DNA of 64,000 nt from Sisyra terminalis. Lineage: Eukaryota > Arthropoda > Insecta > Neuroptera > Sisyridae. Below are positions 24,205 through 36,889 of this stretch, in pieces. The position numbers were made by a program, and so were the translations under genes. The stretch spans positions 56,373,701-56,437,700 of the forward strand of contig OY292275.1 of NCBI GenBank assembly GCA_958496175.1, written 5' to 3'. Every line of letters begins with the position of its first letter. The stretch's first letter is position 1. The notes under the pieces are model-generated. The model made no database searches. It was not told where the DNA came from and was given only the letters and a program-made list of their open reading frames with translations.

Positions 24205-24246
24205 GTTCTTGAAATGGACTTAAACCACTTTCAAAATACATGGTTC
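24205..24246 (-). repeat. Single MITE end (GAAC...TTTTGAAAGTGG)
   Basis: One terminus of the family found complete at 26,964-27,217 and 44,074-44,327: GTTCTTGAAATGGACTTAAA, then CCACTTTCAAAATACATGG, then TTC. The partner end is not visible nearby. Confidence 0.6.
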
Positions 24247-24259
24247 AATTGTAAAAGAT

Positions 24260-25240
24260 AAAGATTAAACGCTTAGAGTACCAGAATTGTTTAAGATAAG
24301 ATTTTTTAAAAATCATCGTTAAGCATAAATTATTAATAATCGTTAGTTTTTTCGACCAATCTCACATTTTCTTTGGGTAGAAAAACTCATATTTAAGATT
24401 ATTGATTATAAAAGTGTTTAGACAAGAAAAATCTTTTTTTTTTAATATTGTAAAAATTCAGGTGTTCGATAAAGTTCTTTTATTTAAAGGCTTGAAGAAG
24501 ATCCCGGATAATTCCAAGTAATCCACTTTTGATGATTCTTTGGTACTAAATAAAATATAAATCAGAGTTTGTCGCATTCAAATTTGAAAATTCAAATCAT
24601 CATCTAAGGATAGAAAAATACGGAATGATTGATTAATTTCAATTCTACACTAAATTAGGCATAAAAATCATTATATCAGCCGTCAAAAGTAAAAGTTTAA
24701 AATTGTTTACCCATAATATTTTACCCTTTCCCAAAAAATCGATAATTTTGGATCGACGGATTTGATACAAGTTTTGAGGTCGAAAAAAAGAGCAAAACAC
24801 CATATTATGATAAAATGTCTACGATCAGGAAGAACTGGAAAGAAACCACTTAGAAGTTGTCCACAGTGAAGTCACGCCCATAAGCAAGCAGCAGTTCGGA
24901 TTGGTGTGTGGCTTTTTGGCTCTGATTGGCTACTGTTACTTGTTTCAGGGCGTTACATCACTATGGGAGATTTCTTCACGGTTCTTCCTAGTTTTTACAC
25001 GTCTATAACCATCATAAACGTTTATTTTCCACTACTAGGATTGATTTTTCCGAAAATAAGCGTTAACTGTAACTGATTTTAGCCAATCGAAAATGTTTAA
25101 TTTTCTTGGCCAATCTAATAATAATATACATTATAATACATAGTTCATTATTTCCTTTTATTTTGGTTACAACCCATACCATATTATACAACAATGATTC
25201 TCAATGGAGGCGCCAGCGCCCCCTTTTGAGCTTTTTAAGA
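24260..25240. other. Noncoding stretch with a GC-richer block
   Basis: 24,840-24,975 is richer in G+C (GTCACGCCCATAAGCAAGC, GGCGTTACATCACTATGGG) and is bracketed by AGGAAGAAC and GTTCTTCCT, so it may be a small inverted-repeat element. About 25,197-25,230 (GGCGCCAGCGCCCC) resembles hAT MITE termini, but no partner end was found. Confidence 0.35.
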
Positions 25241-25246
25241 GGATTG

Positions 25247-25550
25247 ATGTGGTGTTTAACCTGCGATATCCAACTCTGGGATACTACATCTAATTCTAAC
25301 ATTGAGATTCTCCAAAGATTCCAACCAATAAAACTCCGACAAATAAATAATGCTTCTTGGTATATAAGCAACACCAAAATTCATAATTACGGATGTACCA
25401 ATGGAAAGGCAGAAAGTTCAAAAATATAGCCTAAAGTATCTGGTAAAATCCCACGACTTAGCGGTAAAGCTTTTAGAGCTTTCAGATGATAGCGAGATAA
25501 CAAAAGGACTTCAAAGATGGGACTCCACAGATCTACTTGCCAAGATTTAG
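25247..25550 (+). pseudogene. Jockey-type LINE reverse transcriptase, C-terminal fragment
   Basis: The first frame reads CDIQLWDTTSNSNIEILQRF, then LRQINNASWYISN. After a one-frame slip near 25,392 it continues VPMERQKVQKYSLKYL, KSHDLAVKLLEL and LQRWDSTDLLAKI, stopping at 25,548-25,550. This is the thumb/C-terminal signature of jockey-clade non-LTR retrotransposon ORF2 (G-x-QLWG-x-x-S-x-SN-I-x-x-x-Q-R-F-Q...NAPWY...). Upstream RT motifs are absent, so this is a 5'-truncated insertion, and the frameshift makes it dead. The 107- and 69-residue ORFs overlapping it are partial reading or antisense shadow. Confidence 0.85.
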
Positions 25551-25559
25551 GAGTAGAAA

Positions 25560-26960
25560 AAATGCAGGAGTAGTCCATGGAAACTTCTCTTTCCAACCGA
25601 AGAAAACCACATATTGCAACCCTACAAATTGTGCTAAAAAATATAAATATATTGTAAGGAAACCATTAAGAGATTTGAAATGAAAAAATCAAGGGACGCA
25701 ATGATATTTGAGAAAAAGAATACAAAGTGGCACTATGCCAAGGTTGGTAATGAATAATTTATCATTTGTACTAAAAAAATGTATATATAGTGATTTCAAG
25801 GTATTTATTTTGAAGGTCAAAAACGTCGATTTTTAGAAGAACTGCTTTGAACTACAAACATTGTAAGTTTCCTGAACCAACGGATTTTCTTTCAGTTTCA
25901 TGTCAGAAATTTCAAGGATAAACTAATGAGATACCACAACAAAAAAAATTTATATTTTTCAAGGAAAAACTAAAGAAAAATCTCGAAATATTAGTCTACA
26001 AATTAACCATAGGTTGCAGCACCGGCTGCAACGTTGTGCTATGTACAAAACCATTGATTGTCACAATAATAAAAAAATATATTTATAAAACAGATAACTA
26101 TCAAAACAACCGCCAAGATGAAGGTTATTCAAAAATTGTCACTTGCATTGTTTGAGCTTTGTTTAATATGTGGAAAACGTATAGTCTGCTATTAATATTT
26201 ACGATGATAAACATTTCCCTATTCATTGAACAATTGCATTGAAATTGCGACGTTTGCTATTCACAACAATCAAACAATAGCGTTCCAAAATTAGCCTGTG
26301 AATGTAAAGCACGTATACATATGCACCGACAGCTTTTATCTAATTATTAAAGAAAATTTGCACGTAATCTAAGGCTGAATCGATTTAGAAATGATGCTTA
26401 ATTTGATCATCTGTATATTCAATCTTATACAGACCAAGCTGGATATTGTTGGAACATCCGTCAACTCAATTGTACATAATCTAGCCGTATTATGGTCAAG
26501 TGATTGTGAAAACATTTTATTGTTATTACGATATTATTTAATAATTAACCTTATTTGTTTGGGGGAATTAGTCATAACGTTTATTTCATTTTATTTAATC
26601 AGATTGTGTAAGTATTAAAAAGTCATTTCGAACCGAAATCAACATGAAATTTTCTTCACGTAAACTTTTATTAAGTTCATATTATATAGTGAAGTGTCGT
26701 AAAGAAAATTTCCGTTCATAGTTTTCTTTTCACAAAACAGTTTAGTATGCAAAAAAGAAATTGAAAAAGGGAAAATGAAATTTTATGGTTCAAATTACGT
26801 TTATCTAAGTAAAATACGAGTGAAATTGCGGTTTTTTCCTGTTTTAACTCATTTTTGTAAAATTGATAATTATTTTTTTCATAATCATAAGGGGCGAAAA
26901 ACTTAAGGTGTTATTTATTTAGTATATTTTACCAGAATTTATTTTGAAATGAAACCTATA
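25560..26960. other. AT-rich noncoding stretch
   Basis: Directly after the LINE stop there may be LINE 3' UTR (to about 25,680). Nothing else recognised; a 75-codon ORF at 26,391-26,618 has hydrophobic content but no motif. Confidence 0.35.
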
Positions 26961-26963
26961 TAT

Positions 26964-27217
26964 GAACTGTTTATTTTGAAAGTGAGTTAAGTCCATTTCA
27001 AGAACAATCCCTATAGTGCTATCATTTTTAACCATAGGAACATAAGATACTAAGGAGGAGGGAATAATTGGCGTTTTTGTTAACAACTAAAATGAAATCA
27101 GTGATTTGTGAAAACTTGGCAGTTAAATAATTAACATACTTTGTTCTAGTTACAAGAAGAATCACCATATAAGCCATCCTTGAAATAGACTTACGCCACT
27201 TTCAAAACAAACGAGAC
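26964..27217 (+). mobile_element. 254 bp MITE, copy 1
   Basis: Inverted ends: GAACTGTTTATTTTGAAAGT at left; at right, reading inward, GTCTCGTTTGTTTTGAAAGT. The inverted match runs about 40 bp. A second copy of exactly the same length lies inverted at 44,074-44,327. Flanks are AT repeats so the target duplication cannot be fixed. No superfamily assigned. Confidence 0.75.
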
Positions 27218-27960
27218 ATATATAAAGATGGGATTTCAATATACGCTACGCCGTAAAAGTTGAAAATCACGTCAAAAAAGGATGTTTTAACGCCAGATAA
27301 TAAGAAGAATCTGTTCTTTTATAATATGTACAGAAAAATATTATATAGGACATTTTAGGGAGCCATCGAATCTACATTTGGATGAGCGGCTTATAGTTAA
27401 TACGAGTAGAATGCTATAAATGTATACAGAATATTAAGAACAATAAATACTTAGAAACCATGGAAATATTGGAGAAATATTAAGGATATTTTATAAATAT
27501 TTTTCCAGGGTCAATTCACTAAATCCCTAAGCCCTAAATCATACAATCATTAAAACTGGGAAACTAATTTTTTTAAGCAAATATCAATTTACAATTGCAC
27601 CTAAACCAACACTGTTAATTGGCACTACGATTTCTAATCATCCCAATTAAATAACCTTCCACTTACTTGAATAAAAGAACTGTTACCTTGATTAATTGGG
27701 CACTATTTAAATTATCACTTGATTCACTTTTTGTCAATTAATCATAATAAATTAATTAATTAAATACACATAAAGTATCAATAAGTCAAGCCATGCACTA
27801 TATATCTGATGATAGTACACACGTCAATGCACGGGGCTATTAACCAATAAAAGTACGAGATTTATATATGTTCATTTGTTTTGATTGTTAAAATTTTGAA
27901 TTTTTATGAAAACCACATCCAAACCCAATGCCATCTACAATGTACAAATTGAACATATTC
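27180..27960 (+). repeat. Diverged long repeat, copy 2
   Basis: Second copy of the block at 101-640, carrying about 200 bp (27,218-27,430) absent from copy 1. Both copies include the MITE end at the left edge. Matching continues at 28,165-28,356 against 1,790-1,960 (CCTAAATCAT..., AAACTTCC.GGATC.TAGTATT). Confidence 0.7.
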
Positions 27961-28356
27961 AAATTATACAAAAGCAATTACATTTAGCGCAGAAGTGATT
28001 TTTATTTTATTTTATTTTTCGCTAAGTACTTTCTTTTCAAAAATTTTGAGAAAAATCAGACACTTTAAAGATAGTATGCAAAACTTTAAAAAAATATATT
28101 CAAAGCATAACAAGGTTTTTTCAGGGTAAAAAAAAATGTTTTCCTCAAAAAATATTAATTTTTTATAGAATTCATTAAGCTATATAGTTAAAAAAATTTT
28201 ATAGAAAAGGCATAATCAACCCCTAAATCATAATTAGAATTAAGATTACTCGGTTGACTTATTTCTAAGATTTTTTTTCTTAATTTTTTGTTGTTCACTT
28301 AATATTATTTATTATAAAAAATATGAAACTTCCTGGATCATAGTATTTTGTTAGTA

Positions 28357-29297
28357 GGGTCGAGTGGTGCTTAAAGGTCCGCGGGATTAAAGATCCACCA
28401 TGAGTATCTAAAATACTAGTGATATATTGCTCTATTTAACTATAATTGTAAGGATGAGGAAGTGTAAGAATCATTTCGAGGTCACCCTGGCAGATAAGAG
28501 ATTTAAGACGGCACCTCGATATTATAACGAAAGTAAATTTTTTAATTATTATTATTTTCGATTTCCAGCAGAAATATTGCTTTGACTAGACTAAAACATA
28601 ATTTAATAGTATATGAGATTTAGTGGTATTTCAGGATTTATGATTAGTTTTTAGCTAATTTAAACAGTTAACTAGTTATAACCTAGTAAAAACACTTGAA
28701 CGTAACTGGAGTAAAAAGGTCCACGTGGACCTTTTCCTTACCCAGCCACGTGAAAGTTGGATTCAACGCAATCTTTGCAAGCAATGGGTCCATGAAAACT
28801 GTATTTCTACCCGAGGGTTCTTTTACTTTTTTTGTTATAATTGTGCTTCAGGAAACGGTGAATTTGATTAAGTTAAGATAAAGGTATAAAAAAATATTAA
28901 TTATGTTAAAATTAATGTCAATATAACTATAAAGAAAGAAGAGTTTTATGTTATGTTTAAAATCACCGTAATAAAATTTTCCAAATGAAAATCCAGAAAT
29001 ATTTCATTGATTCAAATACTGTTATTGATTCATAACACCTGTCAGATACTTAAAATAAATGCAGGACCTGTTTGCCCCTTAGCCGTCCCTTTTTGCCCCT
29101 ACTAAGGGGCAAAAGGACAGACAAGGTCTAGAAAAAAAATTAAAATGACAAACTTCTATATGGATGATTCCATTAAAAATTAAATTAAACATGACCAGAT
29201 ATTTGCTTGTTTGGTTAGCATTATACGTTTCAAATTATTAAGGGTAGTTTTCACAATATAATACGGAATAGTAAAATTGGATCTTTAAACCCCACCC
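28357..29297. mobile_element. TA-flanked TIR element, no coding recognised
   Basis: The left end GGGTCGAGTGGTGCTTAAAG and the right end read inward, GGGTGGGGTTTAAAGATCC, are inverted copies; TA flanks both sides (28,355-28,356 and 29,298-29,299). It sits at the edge of long-repeat copy 2. Inside are a 22 bp perfect palindrome at 28,714-28,735 and a hairpin TTTTGCCCCT/AGGGGCAAAA near 29,091-29,116. The ends resemble those of the 12.5 kb psq element in style (GGGT..., TA target). The 61-codon ORF at 28,696-28,881 has no known motif. Confidence 0.68.
28714..28735. other. 22 bp perfect palindrome with CACGTG core
   Basis: AAAAGGTCCAC followed by its exact reverse complement; the centre is an E-box (CACGTG). 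It lies mid-way in a TIR element, so it may be a structural or transposase-binding site. Confidence 0.7.
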
Positions 29298-29299
29298 TA

Positions 29300-32200
29300 T
29301 TCTAGCTACATTCTTATAAATTATCATTAAAATATATTTCCGATTAATTTTAATTCACTCCTAGGCCCTTTGACAGAACATATTTTCCCGACCTTTCGCA
29401 ATAAAATTACTGGAACAAAACAGAGGAAACTAAAATTGCGATTGACTAGTTTTTACAATATCGATACCATATATACCCTTCACAATTTCAGCCCCTTAAT
29501 TCGCGTATTCAATTGACAGAATATTATTAAATGCATCAAATTTTCATTTTGGAAAAATCAACTCATCACACCCCTGAATAAAATCAATATCCTTTTTAAA
29601 ACAGCAGTACGTTTTTCTTAACTTTAATCTAAAACAACCCCCAATTATCCTTGACGTCATATCTTCCAATTTGCACATAAAATACAAAGCACATATAATT
29701 ATATACAAAACTTTTAACGTCGTCGACAAATTTTTTTTTCAATCTAAATTATAATGTAAAGCCAAGAAAAAGATTTGTGTGCATTTTTTTTTCTGTGTTA
29801 GTAAGTAATTCAAATGGAACTTGCCAACAAAATTTTGCCGATAAATTGTTTTGACTAGGTTACTATATCAGTTAACCATTGTCCTTGACTCTTACATGCG
29901 CCAAAAGTTTAACTTAAAATGTCTTATTTTAAATTGGCACCATTTCAGACTGATTTTTTGTTGCGCGAAAATTACTAGTCCTTCCGTTATTATCCATTAA
30001 ATCACTTAATTAAATGGAATTTATATGCTTGCAAGATTTATGCCACATTTGCAACGTTTAAACTCGGAGGAAGCAAAGTGAAATTATCGTTTAATTTTTT
30101 TAATAATCCGTGAGTTTTGCACTTTGTTAGGCGAAGCATTACGAAGACTTGATAATACTTTAAAGAGTGTTATTATTCGAAGAGTTATTTTCAACTATAT
30201 ATCTCCACTAGGATAATATCATTTTTATCGATTCGTTGAACTTTCAATGTTCTGCAGTTCTATATATGTTTGAAATAATGGTGACAATAATATGATCTTG
30301 ACCTGATACTGCAGTCAGGATAATCAGGACTCTAGGGATCGCCTTAAATGGAATTTCTCATGATATATCATGTTAAAGTTCATTTAATTTTGTTCGTCTT
30401 TGTGGGTCGGGAAATAGTCTACGTCGGATAAGTTATTGCACACGTATATGTGGGTATAAGCAAGGAATGATGGCGGTATTTTTTTGGAAAATTAACTATG
30501 ATTTGTAGTCTGTCAAAGTATATCTATTTTTAAGGTAATAAAGTTAATATAGAACTTCATTTTTTAACTTCCAGCATGAATGCAGTATAATCATTTGAAT
30601 TTAAGCATGGAACGTGGAAAAAGGGACCACTAAATACTTTTAAGAAGATTTTTAAAATAAATATGTACTAAATCCTTGTCAGACAATCGATGAGGTGTCA
30701 AATATTCCTAATCAATCTTGGTCGATCATCCAAGTCCCCAAAAGTGCCTATAAATTGATGATAGAGAAAACTAAATTCTGTAACAATCTTCTGCACAAGA
30801 AATACCGTAAACAAAATTAATACAATAAGAATTGATGTTATTACTTTACCCACCACAATCGTCTAAAGATTTTCCATTAGATTTCTTATTCATAATATAT
30901 TCATATTTATAATACTGGGGTCTTCATCAACGATATTTCCCGGTCCTAAATATGTTTCCAGTCCAGCCCTGGCGTTATCTTTTCGTAACTCTAAAAATTT
31001 TTGAAAATGAATGGAAATTATTTGTTTAATTAATTCTTAGTAAAAATCTTGACAATTGCTTAAATTCAGGAAAGATTAATGAAACTTGCTTAATTTATTA
31101 TCCGAAAAAATAATCGGAAATGTTTTCGTTTCCGAATAATAATTTTTGATCCAGTAATTGAAAAAGACTGACACAAATAATCTTTTTAGGTATTTATTTT
31201 TTCATGTCCGTGATTTTTACTATTAACGTGATTACTTTTAAATCCGATGATGGAAAATTTTTATACAATGCTGAACAAAGAAAAAAATATTTTCATAAAA
31301 AAATTGTAATAAACACGTATGTCTCATACCTATAACACGTGCAGGTGCTAGTACACCTTAAGAAATCTATAAGTTTGATATCATATTCAATTTCAGCACG
31401 ATATACGAATATACGCAAAACATCCTTATTAAATTTTGCTAAAATTATATGATTTTTTTCTTTCTATTATTAGAATATTTATATTATATATCATCCATCA
31501 CGAAATTGAACACAATATTTATTTGAAAAAAAATATAATTTATGTAACATTAAAAAAACCAAGAACATAAATTCCAGATTTATGCAAGATAAAAATCATC
31601 ATAAAAAATAAGAATAAACCAAGATTTACTTTAGCCCAATTTTTTTTTGCCCAACTAAATGTCTGGTACATATAAAAATAATTTTATTCAGGTTAAAACA
31701 GTTACACCATATTGGCATATCTTTTTTTAATATTTATGTAAATTTTTTCGTCTTGTCACAAAATCAATACTTACGAAAAATTGAATATTTCTGTTTGTCG
31801 TAGAAAGTACAATGACTCGACTCTTGAATTATATTTTTTTTGCGTAATTAGTGTTTGATTTGAAACATATTTGCCACAGCAATTCTGAAATCGCGGCTAT
31901 TTTTAATTTGAATGTGGTCTGGCCTATTAATATCGCATATATACAATTAATTATGTTTTCATTGCAAGTGTGAAAAATGGGAGGATACTCACGAAAATGT
32001 TTCATGATACACAATTCAGTCTTTTTCATATTACGAAAGTTCAAGTTCAAAGTTGGTTAAAACGTTTTTCTCCTCTCTGTTTTTTTTTTGACGTCAAATT
32101 TATCCTTGAACTTACAAGAGCATGAGAGAGGTCCTTTATTTTGCTAATAGAAACGAATAATGGCTCTACGGCATTATGTTAATATGGAAATGGCACGCAG

Positions 32201-32605
32201 ATAATATTGTTTTGCAGACGATATAGACGTAGACGTCTAATGCAAACTTTGTTACATATATTATAGGTACTATTTATGTTAATGTCGAGATATGAAATCA
32301 TTATATCAAAGGAATATGGTGGTTAGCAAAATTTCTACTGCGGCTTCCTGACGGAAATGGGAAAAAGGCTTGAATATGTTTTTTTTATGACTGCCTTGAA
32401 GTTTATTGTCCTCGTTTCACCAGACTGTTATAATTGATTTTTTTTTTTATTTTCGGAAGTTACGATTTTTTCCTTTACTTATAGCTATCATTAAACTAGC
32501 CGATTCCTACAATTTCACCTACGTAAAATTTTTATACACTTACAAACTTGAATCTATACTACTGCATCAACTTTAATGTTACCTATTGGTTTTTACCAGT
32601 CAATA
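29300..32605. other. AT-rich noncoding stretch
   Basis: More than 3 kb with no recognised coding or repeat. This is the longest apparently TE-free part of the window together with 53-55.3 kb; possibly host intron or intergenic DNA. Confidence 0.35.
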
Positions 32606-33149
32606 AACATAGGGGAGACCGGGTACAAAAGTAACAATTTGTACTTTTACCTTGATTTCTGGCTGGGTGTTATTATTGCCGTTAAATGAATATAACCACA
32701 CTAGCTAAACCCGGCAGACGTTGTCCTGCTAGCCAATAGTTGTAAATAGATAAATTGAATTTAGGAAAAAAAAGCTTGAGAATTATTAGAATCACCTCCC
32801 TTATCATCCTGCAGAATCCCTCGTTGTACAAATTATAACTCACCTTCAATATATACATTAATCAATTACGTTTTGAGAACCTCTACCTCTAAAAATACGA
32901 TCATAAAAATAAAGTATTGACAGTTAACGATTATTGTATTGACCGTTGAAAAATTCGTTATTTTTTATGATCGCAGGTATGTTACTGACGCAAGAAAAGA
33001 TAAAAACAATCATTAAAGCGGATTATATATCGTGACAAAATTTGAACTAAATGGATGCAAAACTTTTCGAGTTTTTGAAATCTACACAAACCATCATAAC
33101 AATTCTATAAAAGTAGATAAAACATAGATTATTCATTGTTTATTTAAAT

Positions 33150-33369
33150 CAGAGATTGTCCAAGGTGGCCAACCCGCAAGATGCATCAGACTTTTATAAA
33201 ATGTATACATTTTATAATGACCATAGTGGTGATAATCAATATATTATAAATGTTCACAGTGTATCTAAATTTAGTATAGAGAATTTGAGATATAACTTTA
33301 ATAGTGGCTCGCGGAGTTATGATGCATTTCCGAAGTGACCAGCAATATAATTTGGGTTGGCCACTCCTG
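33150..33369. mobile_element. hAT MITE (GTGGCCAACCC termini)
   Basis: The left end contains GGTGGCCAACCCGC; the right end GGGTTGGCCACTCCTG. Flanks ATTTAAAT and ATTTAAAA match at 7 of 8. A related but more worn element is at 62,358-62,524. The 60-codon ORF inside is not a gene. Confidence 0.75.
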
Positions 33370-34298
33370 ATTTAAAATATGCTGATTGTTTGATATCTTA
33401 AAAAAGAACATAGATATTTAATTAAAAGGGTCCAATTTATATCCAATTAATGGATATCCATTTAATAATTTTAATCGCGGGCTTCTTCTAAATGCAACTT
33501 TTGATATTACTAATTAAACGTAAATAGGCAACCTTTTCTTCCAAAGAAAAATTACTTGAACTTGATTACAAAGTTTCTATCAAAACAGTTAAGCTGCCTT
33601 TAAATTGGAACCATACGTAAAACCAGAATAAAATATTGGTACAACTATCTAGACTAGACTTGTTTGTGACCTTTATACTTATTTTTGGCGAAACACGCCC
33701 AAGATATACCTGAAAACAAAATATTATCAAAATCAATAAACCTGTTATTGAATCATACGAAAGAATGCAGGTAGGCAGAAATTTACGTTCGAATTATCGA
33801 CCTTTGATCCATAATGATCAATACTGTGAGCAAAACCGACTTAATTCCAAGGTGTTGTGAAATTGCAAACGATTCTCTACCTGCTATCAACGGGTGGTAT
33901 AAAATAGCATAGTAAAAGCTTGAAGGCCAAAATGTGTGAAAAGGTAAGCTCAAAGGTGTTACTAATGGATTTGGTAACAGATGTTAATGTAATTATAATT
34001 GACAACAAACAATAAATACCTCAAACTGGTTCCAAATTCTTTAAACGATATATTTAAAGCTGCCATTCTCTCATTTTGACCTCATATGGATACGAAAAAT
34101 CCTTAAATTCTCACCTATATATGAGTTTAAAGACATACGTAGATATTTCTTAACATATTTTTGTATTTGTCTATTTGTGTCTTTCAAAATTGAATTGTTT
34201 TTTTGGCCAATTCGATCTAAAGATCGCTATTAATCAAGAACTGGAAGCTTACTGGAAATATTCCTGTTTTCTTTAGTATTTCCTTAAACATATTTGTT

Positions 34299-34514
34299 TT
34301 ATGGGCGAAACGATATAATTTGTAAACTACTATTTAGTTTTTGAATATTGTCCAAGGAGTTTTTGCAGTTATTTCCTATCCCATAAACTAATGAGCGTAA
34401 TGAATTTAGTGATGGGACCAATTGGGGCAATTTTACTTTTTCACCAGTACAACATAACCCAGTAGATTCACCGCTGTATTTTAACGCCTTACAATATTGG
34501 CAAATGATTGTCAT
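34299..34514 (-). pseudogene. Helitron-type protein fragment (region before Helitron_like_N)
   Basis: The 71-residue minus-strand reading contains CQYCKALKYSGES, then GLCCTGEKVKLP, then NIQKLNSSLQIISF. This matches the Cys-pair region (CxxC...CC...GKV.LP...NI..YNS..QM.SF) that sits just before the Rep/helicase-like domain in Helitron proteins of insects. The catalytic Rep HUH motif and the helicase are absent, so this is a dead scrap. Recognition is from memory of the family pattern; fairly confident. Confidence 0.7.
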
Positions 34515-34689
34515 TTTCCTAATTGTTCCATATTACAATAAATATTAAGTAAAATATGTAAATAACACATAAATTAAATAAATAAAAATACCAAATTCAA
34601 ACATTGCTAAGCGTTTTTCAAAATAAATCACAGGCATCAATGATTACAAATAGTATATAGGCAAGTAAGCGTAAAAATTTGCAGAACAT

Positions 34690-34860
34690 GTCAAGGGACA
34701 TCTTAATCTTCTAGAGGTATAAAATATACTTTTTATCCGATTCCCATGCCTACCGAATATACATAGAAAATTTCATGAAAATTGGTCCAGCCGTTCTTGA
34801 GTTATAAATAGTGTAACTAACACGACTTTCTTTTATATATATATAGATATAAATTTAGTT
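34690..34860. repeat. TE 3'-tail-like repeat
   Basis: The phrase TTTCATGAAAATTGGTCCAG, followed by CCGTTCTTGAGTTATAA and ending in a short TATATATATAGAT run, is typical of the 3' parts of widespread insect elements (LINE or Helitron-related). It may belong with the Helitron scrap next to it. Confidence 0.45.
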
Positions 34861-35689
34861 TATGTTCCTCACAATAGTAGCTTGATTTATTAAATTATGG
34901 TGTGTTTTATATGAATAACACAGAGTTAAAAAAAATTGTCAGTTGTTACTTTCGACCACGTTGGCGGGTCGAAAGTAACACGTTGTGGGTCGAAAGTAAC
35001 AAGACTGCTAAGGGTTGCTAATGAAAACAATAGTACAAGTTAAATCAACAAATTACTTATTTAAAGACTTTATATTATTGATATAAACCAAATTCAGCAT
35101 TTTAAATACTCAAAAAATATAAACTTTAAGGAAATGAAACAATAGAATGCCACGACAACGCATAAGAACTACTGCATGAAGAACTACCGACATGGAAATG
35201 TATCGAAAACCATTCTATTGAAGTAGATATCTATAAAAATATGATGGTAATAAAATCATTACGAGGACAAAAGTAACATATTACTTTTGTACCCTAGGGG
35301 GCTATATTACTTTTGTCCCCATTCTCATTTTTAATAAAACGTGTAACATAACCTTAAAACGGAACGTGCTAGACAAAAATGAATTTAAACAATATACAAT
35401 TTATTTAATCAAGAATGGATATGTAAACATTCGGATTGCTATGATCCTTTTGCGACTATGTAAACAATAAATAAGAAAATGTCGAAAAACTTACTTTTGG
35501 CTTGTTAAAACACATTACGTCCTATTATATAACCTAACAACGCACTGCGCATGTGTCGACTTAATGCGATTGAGGGGGGTGCTATAGGCTATCACCTGAT
35601 GGCAGCAAAACGATGTTTGCCTATTGGATAAACCTATAAAAGCATTTGTTACTTTCAACCCGCCGTTACTTTTGTACCCAATCTCCCCT

Positions 35690-36630
35690 ACTGTAAAAAT
35701 ATGGCAACAATCATTAAAGAGAAAAAATCCCTCGACAGTTATAATACAACAATATGAGGAAAATTATATTTAAACATCTTTGAGCTTTAAACATTTAGCT
35801 TTAATGGAAACCCATAATCGTAAATTGAAGATATATCCAAGATAAATATTAGGAAAACATGGAAACCATGTGTGCGATCTATATTACACTCCTTTTAGTG
35901 GGACAAAAGGAAAATAAGGGGAAACCGACGCCGGCGATCCGTCTGGTATATGTCTGCACAATCGCAATCGACGCTCCCGTTAGGCGTCTGGTGACGATTT
36001 AATGCGCAAACTTTCCGTTCAGTCCAATCCTCGTCGTTTCTTCCTATGTACTTTTTTTGCACCAGGGAAAAAGAACAAAAAAAAAAAAAAACCGGCGCAT
36101 GTTTACCATATGGATCGCAATCGTTTACATTCCACTAAAAGTTTATTAATATTTTTCACCACCACATAATGAAAGCACGAATAAATATCCATCGAAAACT
36201 CTTTTAAGGTTGGAAACACAACAAAGTTAAGGGTGCGACCCTTAATTTAAACAGGTAATTCGATATGTTTTATGTAGAATGAAACTCGGCTTGAAAACGG
36301 TTATTTTTAGCGGCATTGTGATTCGGGGAAATCTAATTAGGAAATTAGTCACATTTTTGGGAAGGGGCAAGTTGTGGGTCTTAAATCTTTTTTAAAGATG
36401 GATTAACACATTGGGTTTTAACACGTGGGGCTTGAAAAATTTAATCGATTACGAACATATGGAAAGCAATGATTGAATCTGTAGGAGTTTTCAATTCATG
36501 AATTCGCCTTTGAATAAAACTTTGGTTCATTTTTGTGACAACAATTGAAGCAATTCAATCGAATGGTAAATTTAAATAAAATCAATTTAGTTGCTTACGT
36601 ATTTTTCTTCTTTTGCGCCCCAACTTTGTT
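35690..36630. other. Noncoding stretch containing a CpG-rich island
   Basis: 35,925-36,115 stands out: runs such as GACGCCGGCGATCCG, CGCAATCGACGCTCCCG, GGCGTCTGGTGACG and CCTCGTCG give many CpGs against a region that has almost none. No long ORF, no terminal repeats and no copy elsewhere in the window. It is a candidate conserved noncoding element or promoter-proximal region. CTTTTAGTGG and CCACTAAAAG bracket it (35,892 and 36,131). Confidence 0.45.
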
Positions 36631-36639
36631 ACTAGGTCT

Positions 36640-36885
36640 GCCTTTTTAGCAATTGATTCTTTATGAATATTTCCCAGCTCATGTCCAGGGAATCTAAAAA
36701 TGCTTAGGTGACTTTAAGCAATAGTTTGCCAATAAAATAGTCCGTTGGACCCAATTTCCTGCCCCATTTTGCATTTCCAACATTTGATTCAATATTTATC
36801 ATTATAGTTTGAAGATGTTTTCTTAAATTGTAATTTCCTGTTGATAGGCTTACCAACATTCTGATATTCTTCCTTTCTAGGTCTA
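36640..36885 (-). pseudogene. LINE ORF2 C-terminal (RNase H-like/zinc knuckle) fragment, copy 1
   Basis: The minus strand gives pieces of the same protein as 63,200-63,450: a Cys motif IKCWKCKMGQEIG followed by SHLSIFRFPGHEL, with frame breaks. The DNA of the two copies is alignable over about 240 bp (CCAATTTCCTGCCCCAT, CCAACATTCTGATATTCTTC). It resembles the LINE tail pattern CR.C...EE..HVL..C found after the RT in several clades. Dead copy. Assignment rests on the motif pattern of the better copy. Confidence 0.5.
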
Positions 36886-36889
36886 AAAG

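Larger units (their letters stand above)
32612..35688. mobile_element. 3.1 kb TA-flanked element with GTTAC sub-terminal motifs
   Basis: The left end GGGGAGACCGGGTACAAAAG (then TAAC) and the right end read inward, GGGGAGATTGGGTACAAAAG (then TAAC), are near-identical inverted repeats; TA duplications at 32,610-32,611 and 35,689-35,690. Sub-terminal motifs TCGAAAGTAACA and CAAAAGTAACA recur near 34,940-35,010 and 35,270-35,330, like transposase binding sites. The centre has been filled by other elements: a hAT MITE (33,150-33,369), a Helitron N-terminal scrap (34,299-34,514) and a tail-like repeat (34,690-34,860). No transposase remains. TIR style and TA target suggest Tc1/mariner-pogo. Confidence 0.75.
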
